64,000 nucleotides of DNA from Planctomycetota bacterium (GTDB lineage: Bacteria > Planctomycetota > UBA1135 > GCA-002686595), in NCBI GenBank assembly GCA_016795205.1, contig JAEUHZ010000048.1, positions 1 through 64,000 of the forward strand. The letters run 5' to 3'. The position numbers were made by a program, and so were the translations under genes. A model generated the notes under the pieces. It did no database searches. It worked only from the letters and a program-made list of their open reading frames with translations, and was not told the DNA's origin. This document shows positions 17,101 to 23,497 of the stretch, piece by piece; position 1 is the first letter of the stretch, and each line of letters opens with the position of its first letter.

Positions 17101-17439
17101 TGGACGCTGCCCGTCGCGGCCCGGATCCCGGCCCCGGCGCCGCTGCGCGTCGTCCGGCCCGAGGGCGGACGGTTGAGCGTGCTCGTGGAGCGCGGCGGGC
17201 GCCCGGCGGCGGACCTCGGTCTGACACTCGTGGCGACGGTCGACGGCCAGCCAGCGGCCAGCGCGCGCTGGTCGAACTCGGTCCGCACGAACGCCGACGG
17301 CCGTGTCGAGCTCGAGGCCCCGGCCGGCCTCGTGACCGTCTCCCTCCACACGGCCTTCTTCTTCGAGCCACCCCCGCCGGAGTCCGCGCGCGTCGAGGTT
17401 GGCGGCTGGGCCGAGATCGTCGTGCGGTTCGACGGCTGA
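14170..17439 (+). CDS. Membrane-tethered ECF-type sigma factor fused to extracytoplasmic carboxypeptidase-regulatory-like region
   Basis: A 1089-residue fusion. Residues ~56-118 are sigma region 2 (RDFLRRLARELV, RQDLEQQVWLQALHRP, LRGWLATTARNVLANARR); ~142-198 are region 4 with an HTH (LPPRDIATRLGLSAATVRSR). A membrane helix spans ~237-254 (KKALIAAVVLLAGLLAWQL). The remaining ~830 residues contain repeated beta-sandwich units of the carboxypeptidase-regulatory/SdrD-B-like kind (GRVFDAVDAPAPDV, TTDAEGRYAFHGLQPGAYRV, ADGTFRLTDVEEGPVRVE). The sigma part would face the cytoplasm and the long tail the periplasm or outside, suggesting direct coupling of a surface signal to transcription (inference). 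No separate anti-sigma factor is adjacent. GTG 14299 (residue 44) is an alternative start. Confidence 0.85.
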   Translation: MPDRAWERAREAAGRTSSRSAPDFDPVRESGEREAPCGVSPTDVNPAEIPFQELLIHRDFLRRLARELVADEAERQDLEQQVWLQALHRPPRERAALRGWLATTARNVLANARRSAARRAAREELAAHAERTPAVDEVLARESVRESVLRAVLALDEPFREALLLRYYEGLPPRDIATRLGLSAATVRSRLARGLERLRARLDVEHGGRQAWLCAVIPWSRAPEPTTTLLGALAVKKALIAAVVLLAGLLAWQLATRGRAGGGALAEPEHVAVLAPAPATASASQDATAQRAARDARRPATADAAAPRPRRVFPAERGLGAVVGRVFDAVDAPAPDVLVRALPHIGGLPPGLVVDDGRAPRGPVQSAADGTFRLTDVEEGPVRVEALFADGARASAVVVVSAGTEAGPLRLARSGAHPDASTFHALAVDPHGRTVAGAQLEAYGWSTAEPDSAAHEAARERPLARAITDADGRAQLAVPRFAHGAVFATTPDGRTGWAAVRHPHGALQPLQVEVAPAGRISGEILGARDEDLAGASLALHALSETEPYYTGGGRRIAVALRGARFVVEGLAAGTYVVTLDSPGGLRLDRPLYRWGEWELPNSIEPATVVVEPERTSELALRVVPGGTLRGHVVSSAHPVPGARVRAVLTPRTGNFPSGFVLHGVHVWRFDGDFENGPHSPVSHPLTTTDAEGRYAFHGLQPGAYRVEVALDGLAFDRRLDVAVADGETVELAHDLAPAGVLQVAALGVSYLGVTPVEVPRPDGTPDGPPRPVMIAVTADDVATFAGLAAGRYVVSRFHSDERVAPVPLGEAQVEAGRTTWIDLRGAALVARLRGVVRAGGAPVGGARVVLGRARAATDAQGAFELRLPHIPRFGPALGTSLAVHVDGAEHRFEPVVDAPSADLALALDLGAEALVVEVIAADGQPSSARAELDWSPSSLARSGPRSASLRARSARGRFAFEALHPGEITGRVTFDDGWTLPVAARIPAPAPLRVVRPEGGRLSVLVERGGRPAADLGLTLVATVDGQPAASARWSNSVRTNADGRVELEAPAGLVTVSLHTAFFFEPPPPESARVEVGGWAEIVVRFDG

Positions 17440-17632
17440 CCGGAGCGCGCGGAGCGCGCCGGATGCCCGGCGGGGTCCTTCCCGACGCGCGGCGCATCGT
17501 GCGAAGAAAATGGCAGAAAGCTCACCCGTGCTCCGCTTGGTTGACGGAAGGGCTCGCGAACGGTCCGGACTCAGCGCGCCAGGTGGACGCGCCGTCCGGC
17601 GTCCCGCGGGGATCCCTCGGGCGCGTAGAAAT

Positions 17633-17755
17633 CACGAAGGGGGCCGATGGTTGCGACACCATCGGCCCGAGAGGGTCGACGCCGAGCTTCCCGGGTGTCG
17701 AGGTGCTCGCGCGCCTCGACACCACCACGACGCCGACCCGCCGCAGAGTCTAGCG
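17633..17755 (+). repeat. Covarying two-hairpin element, copy 3
   Basis: Hairpin 1 pairs GGGCCGATGGT (17641-17651) with ACCATCGGCCC (17658-17668). The linker is again 25 bases (17669-17693: GAGAGG...GAGCTTCCCG). Hairpin 2 pairs GGTGTCGAGG (17694-17703) with CCTCGACACC (17714-17723), the loop containing GCTCGC. It closes with CTAGCG (17750-17755). Compared with copies 1 and 2, several stem positions are changed on both sides so that pairing is kept. Confidence 0.75.
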
Positions 17756-17794
17756 CGCGTCGAGTCGGACCCCGCGGGACGGCATTCGGCAGTC

Positions 17795-17926
17795 AGAGAC
17801 TGACCCAGACCGCTGTCCGTTCGTGGGGGTGCGCAGCTGTCCCCCCCACTGGCTGTAGGCAGTAGCTGTGCGTAACCGAGTTGGGGAGCTCCCGGGCTGG
17901 ACTGCCAGCGAACTGGGTCAGTCTCT
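17795..17926. repeat. MITE-like element with 14-base terminal inverted repeats
   Basis: AGAGACTGACCCAG (17795-17808) is perfectly inverted at 17913-17926, and similarity continues inward (CGCTG on both sides with mismatches). The 132-base interior has no ORF. The arrangement is that of a non-autonomous transposon; no target duplication or parent transposase is visible in this window. Confidence 0.5.
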
Positions 17927-18060
17927 CTCTGCGCTGGGGCCTGTCTGGTGCCGGTTTGCGTAAAGCCCGCGTCTTGCCCGTGTCGATCCCCTGTTACGAC
18001 GCTGGGGAGCGTCCCGGTGGCAGGACCGGCGCGCCCCATTGCGACCGAGGACCCGCTCCC

Positions 18061-18819
18061 ATGATCGAATCCCGTCTGCGCCGCGGTTTCACGCTGACCG
18101 AGTTGATGATCGTCGTGGCCATCATCGCTGCGATCTCCGCGATGGCCGTCCCGAAGTTCATGCGGGCTCGCTTGTCCGCCAACGAGGCCGCAGCGATCTC
18201 GACCCTGCGCTTGCTCTCGGGCGTGCAGGCCCAGGTGCGCTCGCTGGGGGCCATCGACACGGATGCTGACGGCTCCGGGGAGTACGCCTACTTCGGCGAG
18301 CTGGCCGGTACGGCCCCCATGCGCATCGCCACGGGCGCGGGCCCGGGGGCGGGGACGGCGGGGGTCGACGAGCTCGACCCGTCCGTGATCACGAATGCCT
18401 TCGGGACGCTCGATGCGAATGGGTACGCCTCGCGCTCGGGCTACTACTTCCAGATGTGGTTGCCCGGCCCGACGGCCGGCGTGGTCGCAGGCCTGCCCGA
18501 AGCGGCCGGTGCCGGAGCTGGCGGAGCGGGCGGTGGTGCCCCCGGCCCGGGCGGCTTCCCCGACCCGGACAACGCCGAGATCCTCTGGGGCTGCTACGCG
18601 TGGCCCGTCCGTGCGGGCGACACCGGCAATCGCGTGTTCTTCGTGAGCAGCGAGGGGCTCGTGCTCCAGTACGAGAACCGCACGGCGACGCCGTTCTCGG
18701 GCACGGCGAACCCGCCTGACTTCGGCGAGGCCTACACGGACCCGGCGGACATGGCTTCGCGGATGCGGATCGGCGTGGCAGGCGGCAACCAGAGCTCGAT
18801 CTGGACGCCGGTCCAGTAG
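18061..18819 (+). CDS. Type II/IV pseudopilin-like prepilin
   Basis: A 252-residue protein with a class III signal: basic leader MIESRLRRG, cleavage G9|F10 (FTLTELMIVVAIIAAISAMA), and Glu at mature position 5 (E14). The prepilin peptidase would cut here and methylate F10. The hydrophobic helix runs 10-32. The C-terminal head is rich in Gly/Ala/Pro (GAGAGGAGGGAPGPGG ~155-170) and contains VFFVSSEGLVLQYENR, common in planctomycete prepilins. It is a single gene, with no secretion ATPase nearby. It may be a minor pilin or a surface filament subunit. Confidence 0.85.
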   Translation: MIESRLRRGFTLTELMIVVAIIAAISAMAVPKFMRARLSANEAAAISTLRLLSGVQAQVRSLGAIDTDADGSGEYAYFGELAGTAPMRIATGAGPGAGTAGVDELDPSVITNAFGTLDANGYASRSGYYFQMWLPGPTAGVVAGLPEAAGAGAGGAGGGAPGPGGFPDPDNAEILWGCYAWPVRAGDTGNRVFFVSSEGLVLQYENRTATPFSGTANPPDFGEAYTDPADMASRMRIGVAGGNQSSIWTPVQ

Positions 18820-18887
18820 CTCAGCGCGCTCAGAGCCCCGGTCCTCCCCTACAGGAGCGACGGCTCCCGATCCGGGCCCTGCCTCGC

Positions 18888-18893
18888 TAGCCT
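18888..18893 (+). promoter_or_regulatory. -10-like box TAGCCT
   Basis: Within CTCGCTAGCCTGTC, 48 bases before the DUF1579 start. It matches the GCTAnnnT motif seen before several other genes in the window. Confidence 0.3.
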
Positions 18894-18941
18894 GTCGGGC
18901 AGAGCGCGCGCCCGCAGTCCCCACGCGCCCGGAGCCCCCCC

Positions 18942-19529
18942 ATGCGATTCGCCCCCGCCGTCCTGCTCGGCGTGCTGCTCGTCGGCAGCGCCTGTCAATC
19001 CCCCTCGCGCGCCGTCCTGAGCGATGAGGAGCTCATGGCTCGGATGATGGAGTGCGGGACGCCGGGCGCCGGGCACGCGCTGCTCGGACAGCACGTCGGA
19101 CGCTGGAACTTCACGATGCGTTGGTGGATGAAGCCCGGTGACGCCCCGACGGAGTCCACGGGCACGAGCGAGTGCCGCTGGATCCTCGATGGTCGCTACG
19201 TCGAGGACGTCACCCAGTCCAGCGTCGCGGGCCAGCCCTTCCACGGGCGCGGGCTCCTGGCCTTCGACAATCTGACCCAGCGCTACGAGTCGATCTGGAT
19301 CGACAACATGAGCACGGGGGTCTTCAAGAGCAGCGGGACCTACGACCCCGCGACGCGCACGTTCCAGTTCGAGGGCCTGATGCCCGACTTCGCGACGAGG
19401 GAGTACACACGGTCCCGGATGATCGAGCGCTGGATCGACGCCGATCACTTCACGCTCGAAGCCTACGGACCCGGCCCGGACGGGACCGAGTTCAAGACGA
19501 TGGAGATGGTCTACACGCGCTCGCGCTAG
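18942..19529 (+). CDS. DUF1579 lipoprotein
   Basis: A 195-residue protein with a lipobox (LLGVLLVGSAC, Cys18). The DUF1579 body follows: HVGRWNFTMRWWMKPGD, TGTSECRWILDGRYVEDV, FHGRGLLAFDNLTQRYES, NMSTGVFKSSGTYD and EMVYTRSR at the end. The family is a lipocalin-like barrel of unknown ligand. It converges with the Hsp20 gene across a shared hairpin terminator. Confidence 0.88.
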   Translation: MRFAPAVLLGVLLVGSACQSPSRAVLSDEELMARMMECGTPGAGHALLGQHVGRWNFTMRWWMKPGDAPTESTGTSECRWILDGRYVEDVTQSSVAGQPFHGRGLLAFDNLTQRYESIWIDNMSTGVFKSSGTYDPATRTFQFEGLMPDFATREYTRSRMIERWIDADHFTLEAYGPGPDGTEFKTMEMVYTRSR

Positions 19530-19533
19530 GCAC

Positions 19534-19564
19534 GGGGAGGGAGCGCCAGCGCGGCGCTCCTCCC
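19534..19564. terminator. Bidirectional hairpin between DUF1579 and Hsp20 genes
   Basis: GGGAGGGAGCGCC and GGCGCTCCTCCC pair around a short loop (AGCGC), in the 54-base space between two convergent stops. It could end transcripts from both sides. Confidence 0.55.
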
Positions 19565-19583
19565 TTGCACGGCCGATCGGGGC

Positions 19584-20042
19584 TCAACTGCCCTTCACGG
19601 GGATCTTCGTCGAAGGCGTCGGCTCGACCTTGGGCACGACGACCTCGAGCACGCCGCGCTTGTACGAGGCCGTGATCGAGTCGGCCTCGGCGCGCACGTT
19701 GTCGGGCAGTTGGATCGAGCGCTCGAACTTCCCGAACTGGGACTCGACGCGGCGGAATTCCTTGCCCTTCGACTCCTCCTCCCACTTGCGCTCGGCCGTG
19801 ACCACGAGCTGCCGGCCCATCAGGGAGACCTGGATGTCCTTCTCCTGCAGCCCGGGCATCTCGAAGGCGTAGGTCCAGGCCTTCTCGGTCTCGGAGACGT
19901 CGACGGCCGGCGTCGAGCGGCCGCGGAACACGGCCGGCAGGTGCGAGGTCATCTCGCCGAACGGGAAGCGGTCGAAGAGGGTCTCGAGCTCGTCGCGGAA
20001 CGTGTTGGGTCCGCGGCGCTCGCGCCAGGGGGTGATGTTCAT
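19584..20042 (-). CDS. Hsp20/alpha-crystallin small heat-shock protein
   Basis: A 152-residue protein from ATG 20042. N-terminal arm 1-45 (MNITPWRERRGPNTFRDELE), alpha-crystallin domain ~46-135 (PAVDVSETEKAWTYAFEMPG, DIQVSLMGRQLVVTAERK, RVESQFGKFERSIQLPD), with the signature Y-K-R-GVLEVVVPK at ~127-138, then a C-terminal TKIPVKG (I-x-V-type tail that mediates oligomer assembly). It holds unfolding proteins in a refoldable state in the cytoplasm. Single gene. An earlier in-frame start would add an arginine-rich extension unlike the family. Confidence 0.92.
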   Translation of the reverse strand: MNITPWRERRGPNTFRDELETLFDRFPFGEMTSHLPAVFRGRSTPAVDVSETEKAWTYAFEMPGLQEKDIQVSLMGRQLVVTAERKWEEESKGKEFRRVESQFGKFERSIQLPDNVRAEADSITASYKRGVLEVVVPKVEPTPSTKIPVKGS

Positions 20043-20202
20043 GGCGGGTCGATTCCCGGTCCGGCTCGGACTCGGCACGCGCGCGGGCCGGACCGAGGTG
20101 GGAACCGCGCGCGGCCCCGAGGCTACGCGCGAGCCGCGCCGCCGTGAGTCCGCCGCTCTGCGTAGCGCGAGGCTCACGAGTGCGCAGGCGCCCCGCGGAC
20201 CC

Positions 20203-20208
20203 TAGGCT
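20203..20208 (+). promoter_or_regulatory. -10-like box TAGGCT
   Basis: Within GACCCTAGGCTCG, 24 bases before GTG 20233; a GGGAGGG ribosome-binding site lies between. Confidence 0.35.
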
Positions 20209-20232
20209 CGGGCCCCTCCGGGAGGGACCCGC

Positions 20233-21231
20233 GTGCGCATCGGCCTGGCCTACGACCTGCGATCGGACTTCACCGCCCCGGCCTCGGGCCCGGAGGACGC
20301 GCTGGAGGAGTACGACTCGCCGGCCACGATCGACGCGATCGAGCAGGCGCTCGCGGGGCGCGGCCACGAGGTCACGCGGCTCGGTGGCGGACGCCGCTTC
20401 CTCGTGAGCGTCCTGGAGGCGCCGCCGGAGCTCGTGTTCACGATCGCCGAGGGTCGCGGCTCGCGCTCGCGCGAGGCCCACGTTCCGGCGGCGTGCGAGC
20501 TGCTCGGGATCCCTCACACGCACTCCGATCCGCTGACGATGGCCGCCGCGCTCGACAAGGCCGTCGCGAAGAAGCTGGTCGCCGCCGCGGGCGTGCCCAC
20601 GCCGCGCTTCGCCCTGGCCCACAGCGCGCGCGACGTCGCGCGCGTCGACCTGACGTATCCGCTGTTCGCCAAGCCCGCGGCGGAGGGCTCCAGCATGGGC
20701 ATCCGCAAGACGTCCCGGATCGCGGATGCGACCGAGCTCTCCGCGCGCGTCGGGCGGCTGCTCGAGGACTACCGCGAGCCGGTCCTGATCGAGGAGTACT
20801 GCAACGGGCCCGAGTTCACCGTGGCGGTGCTCGGCACGGGCCGCGCGGCGCGGGTCGTGGCGGCCATGGAGATCGTCCCGCGGGGCGTCCCCGTCGCCGA
20901 CTTCGTCTACTCGCTCGAGCAGAAGCGCAGTCCGAGCTGGCGCGAGGAGCTGGAGTACGTCGCGCCGCCGTGTCGTGACGCGGCCTTCGTGCGCGCGGTC
21001 GAGACCGTCGCGCTGGACGCTCACCGCGCCCTGGGTTGCCGCGACATCGCGCGGATCGACGTGCGCGTCGGCCGTGACGGCGTGCCGCAGTTCATCGAGG
21101 CCAACCCGCTGCCCGGCATCGCGCCGGGCTGGAGCGATCTGGCGCTGCTGTGGGAGCGCCTCGGCCGCGGCTACGAGGACCTCGTGAACTCGATCGTCGA
21201 CGAGGCGCGCGCGCGCCTGGGAATCCCGTGA
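20233..21231 (+). CDS. ATP-grasp ligase, D-Ala-D-Ala ligase-like (first of a tandem pair)
   Basis: A 332-residue protein from GTG 20233, preceded by GGGAGGG. N-terminal Rossmann part (MRIGLAYDLRSDF; LVFTIAEGRGSRSREAHVPA), then the ATP-grasp core: LDKAVAKKLVAAAGVPTPRF, YPLFAKPAAEGSSMGI (glycine-rich lid), VLIEEYCNGPEFTVAVLG, ARIDVRVGRDGVPQFIEANPLPGI (Mg-binding E-x-N). This matches Ddl-type enzymes. The substrate need not be D-Ala: planctomycetes often carry extra copies of this fold. It overlaps the next ligase gene by GTGA, so they are translationally coupled. Confidence 0.85.
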   Translation: MRIGLAYDLRSDFTAPASGPEDALEEYDSPATIDAIEQALAGRGHEVTRLGGGRRFLVSVLEAPPELVFTIAEGRGSRSREAHVPAACELLGIPHTHSDPLTMAAALDKAVAKKLVAAAGVPTPRFALAHSARDVARVDLTYPLFAKPAAEGSSMGIRKTSRIADATELSARVGRLLEDYREPVLIEEYCNGPEFTVAVLGTGRAARVVAAMEIVPRGVPVADFVYSLEQKRSPSWREELEYVAPPCRDAAFVRAVETVALDAHRALGCRDIARIDVRVGRDGVPQFIEANPLPGIAPGWSDLALLWERLGRGYEDLVNSIVDEARARLGIP

Positions 21232-22238
21232 CGCGCGTCGCGGTGGTCTACAACGACGACGCGGCGCTGGCCTCCGGCGGCGCGCTGGACGCGATCGCCG
21301 TGCAGGGCGTCGTGTCCTGCGCGCGGGCCGTGGCCGAGTCCCTGGCGTCGCGTGGGCACGGCGTGACGCTGCGCGCGCTGGTCGGCCCAGCGCGCGAGGT
21401 CCCGGCGCTCGTCGACGAGCTCGACTGCGACGTCGTCTTCAACCTGGTCGAGGCCATCGGCGGCGACGCGCGCCTGGAGCCGGCCTTCGCCTGGCTGTGC
21501 CAATTGCGCGGGCTGCCGTACACGGGATCACGGCCGCGCGCGATGACCCTGTGCCTGGAGAAGCCCCTGGCGCAGGCGGTGCTCGGGGCGCACGGCATCG
21601 CGGTGCCGCGTCACGGCGTGTTCGAGCGCGGGGACGAGCTGCTCGGGGACTTGCGCTTTCCGCTGATCGTCAAGCCCGCGCGCGAGGACGCGAGCCACGG
21701 GATCGACGCGGAGAGCGTGGTGCGCGACGAGACCGCGCTGCGCCGCCGCGTGCGTCATGTGCTCGAGCTCTACCGGCAGCCGGCGATCGTCGAGGAGTTC
21801 GTCGACGGCCGCGAGATCAACGCCGGGCTGCTCGCAGGACCAGGCGGCCTCGAGGTCCTGCCGCTGTCCGAGATCGACTACTCGGACTTCCCGCCCGACC
21901 TGCCGCGCATCGTGTCCTACGCCGGCAAGTGGATCGAGACGAGCCGCGACTGGGCTCTCACGCGCGTGGTGGCCGCGCGCGACCTCGACCCGGCCACGCG
22001 TGAGCGCATCGAAGCCACGGCCCGGCGCGCCTTCGACGTGCTGGGGCTCTCGGGCTACGGGCGGGTCGACGTGCGGCTCGACGCGCGCGGCGTGCCGTGG
22101 GTCATCGACGTGAACCCCAACCCCGACGTCTCCCCGGACGCGGGCTTCGCGCTGGCCGCGGCACGCGCCGGGCTGCCGCACGCCGAGGTCGTCGAGCGCA
22201 TCGTCGCGGCCGCCCGGCGCGCCGGCCCGGGCTCTTGA
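21228..22238 (+). CDS. ATP-grasp ligase, D-Ala-D-Ala ligase-like (second of the pair)
   Basis: A 336-residue protein from GTG 21228, overlapping the previous stop (GTGA). N-terminal VAVVYNDDAALASGG and CDVVFNLVEAIGGDARLEPA, then ATP-grasp elements FPLIVKPAREDASHGID, AIVEEFVDGREINAGLLAG, VLPLSEIDYSDFP and GRVDVRLDARGVPWVIDVNPNPD. The two proteins share layout but little sequence, so they are old paralogues, probably acting in sequence on one pathway or as a heteromer. The substrate is unknown; no peptidoglycan gene adjoins. Confidence 0.85.
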   Translation: MTRVAVVYNDDAALASGGALDAIAVQGVVSCARAVAESLASRGHGVTLRALVGPAREVPALVDELDCDVVFNLVEAIGGDARLEPAFAWLCQLRGLPYTGSRPRAMTLCLEKPLAQAVLGAHGIAVPRHGVFERGDELLGDLRFPLIVKPAREDASHGIDAESVVRDETALRRRVRHVLELYRQPAIVEEFVDGREINAGLLAGPGGLEVLPLSEIDYSDFPPDLPRIVSYAGKWIETSRDWALTRVVAARDLDPATRERIEATARRAFDVLGLSGYGRVDVRLDARGVPWVIDVNPNPDVSPDAGFALAAARAGLPHAEVVERIVAAARRAGPGS

Positions 22239-22271
22239 TCGGGCCTTGACCCGGCGCGGGCGGGCGGCGGC

Positions 22272-22277
22272 TAGAGT
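22272..22277 (+). promoter_or_regulatory. -10-like box TAGAGT
   Basis: GCGGCTAGAGTCCC ends 8 bases before GTG 22286; TTGACC at 22246 is a possible -35, though the 20-base spacer is long. Confidence 0.4.
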
Positions 22278-22285
22278 CCCGCGCC

Positions 22286-23437
22286 GTGTTCCTTCGCGCT
22301 CGAACCAGCCCGAACTTCAGCAGCAGGCGCGGGGGCCGGTCGACGCTCCTGCTCGCGCCGTGCCTTGGCGCGCTGCTCGGGTGGGCGCTGGCCGGCGCGG
22401 GCTGCAGCGCCGGGCCGCGCGCGGCGACCTCGGCCGGGTCGGACTCGGTCGAGGAGCGGCGGTCGCGCGCGGCGGCCGGCGACGTCGAGGCGCAGCTCGT
22501 GCTCGGCGCGCAGTACGCCGAGGGTCGTGGAGTCGCAGCGGATCGCGCCGAGGCCGCGCGCTGGTTCGCGCTGGCGGCGCGGGCCGGCGACCCGCGCGGC
22601 GAGCACGCGCTGGCCGTGCTCGCGAACGACCCCGTGGAGCGCGCCCAGCGACTCGAGCGCGCGGCCAGCGCGGGTCATGCGCCCGCGCAGCGCGGGCTCG
22701 GGCTGGCCCTGCTGCGCGGCGAGGGCGTCGCGCCGGATGAGCCGCAGGCGGCGCGCTGGCTGGCGCTGGCCGCTGACGCCGGCGACGCCGAGGCCCGGTT
22801 CGTGCTGGGAGTCCTGCTGCTCGAAGGCCGCGGCGTGGAGCCCGATCCGGTGGCGGGCGTCGCACGCCTGCAGGCGGCCGCACAGCAGGGCTTCGCACCC
22901 GCGCAGCGCGCGTACGCGCGCGCATTGGCCCGCGGGCAGGGCGGCGAGCCAGACCTCGTGGCCGCGGCCGGGTGGCTGCGCCGCGCGGCGGAGCAGGGGC
23001 TCGCCGAAGCGGCGGCCGACCTGGGCCTGGCGCTGCTCGAAGGCCGCGGCGTCGAGCGCGACGCGGCCGAGGGCGCGCGCTGGCTGACGTTCGCGGCGGA
23101 GCAGGGCATCGCGTCGGCCCAATCGAACCTGGCGCTGCTCCATCTGCGCGGCGCTGGGGTGCCGCACGACGACGAGGCGGCTGCGCGCTGGTTCGCCCTG
23201 GCGGCCGAGCGCGGCCTGGCGAGCGCGCAGGCGCGACTGGGAGCGCTGTACGAGTCGGGGCGCGGCGTGCCCCGCGACGAAGCCCGCGCCTACGCCTGGT
23301 ACACGCTGGCGCTGGAACGCGGCGAGGAAGCGGCGGGCGCGCGCCGCGCCGCGCTGGCGGCGCGCCTCTCGACGGAGCGCCTCGCGGCCGCGGAGGCCCT
23401 CGTGCGCGAGCTGACCCTGCGCGTCGCGCCACGCTGA
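22286..23437 (+). CDS. Exported Sel1-repeat protein
   Basis: A 383-residue protein. The N-terminus is basic then hydrophobic (RSTLLLAPCLGALLGWALAGAGC), a probable lipoprotein signal with Cys at ~38. From ~60 to 355 it is built of about nine Sel1 repeats (for example AQLVLGAQYAEGRGVAADRA, ARFVLGVLLLEGRGVEPD, AQARLGALYESGRGVPRD), forming an alpha-solenoid for protein binding. A related protein is encoded at 24934-26079, on the far side of the EAL-HDOD gene. The partner is unknown. Confidence 0.88.
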   Translation: MFLRARTSPNFSSRRGGRSTLLLAPCLGALLGWALAGAGCSAGPRAATSAGSDSVEERRSRAAAGDVEAQLVLGAQYAEGRGVAADRAEAARWFALAARAGDPRGEHALAVLANDPVERAQRLERAASAGHAPAQRGLGLALLRGEGVAPDEPQAARWLALAADAGDAEARFVLGVLLLEGRGVEPDPVAGVARLQAAAQQGFAPAQRAYARALARGQGGEPDLVAAAGWLRRAAEQGLAEAAADLGLALLEGRGVERDAAEGARWLTFAAEQGIASAQSNLALLHLRGAGVPHDDEAAARWFALAAERGLASAQARLGALYESGRGVPRDEARAYAWYTLALERGEEAAGARRAALAARLSTERLAAAEALVRELTLRVAPR

Positions 23438-23497
23438 GCTACTGCTCGCGCAGAGGGGCCAGATCGAGGTGCGCGCCCCGGCCGCAGCGAGCTCCGC

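Larger units (their letters stand above)
17440..18060. other. 620-base intergenic region with two repeat elements
   Basis: It holds copy 3 of the two-hairpin element and, 40 bases on, a 132-base element with inverted termini. No convincing gene is seen; a frame from ~17510 (MAESSPVLRLV...) runs straight through the repeat and is not credible. Confidence 0.5.

Noticed and set aside
17510..17803. ORF beginning MAESSPVLRLVDG
   Set aside because: Runs through the third copy of the two-hairpin repeat and becomes arginine/histidine-rich; not credible as a protein.
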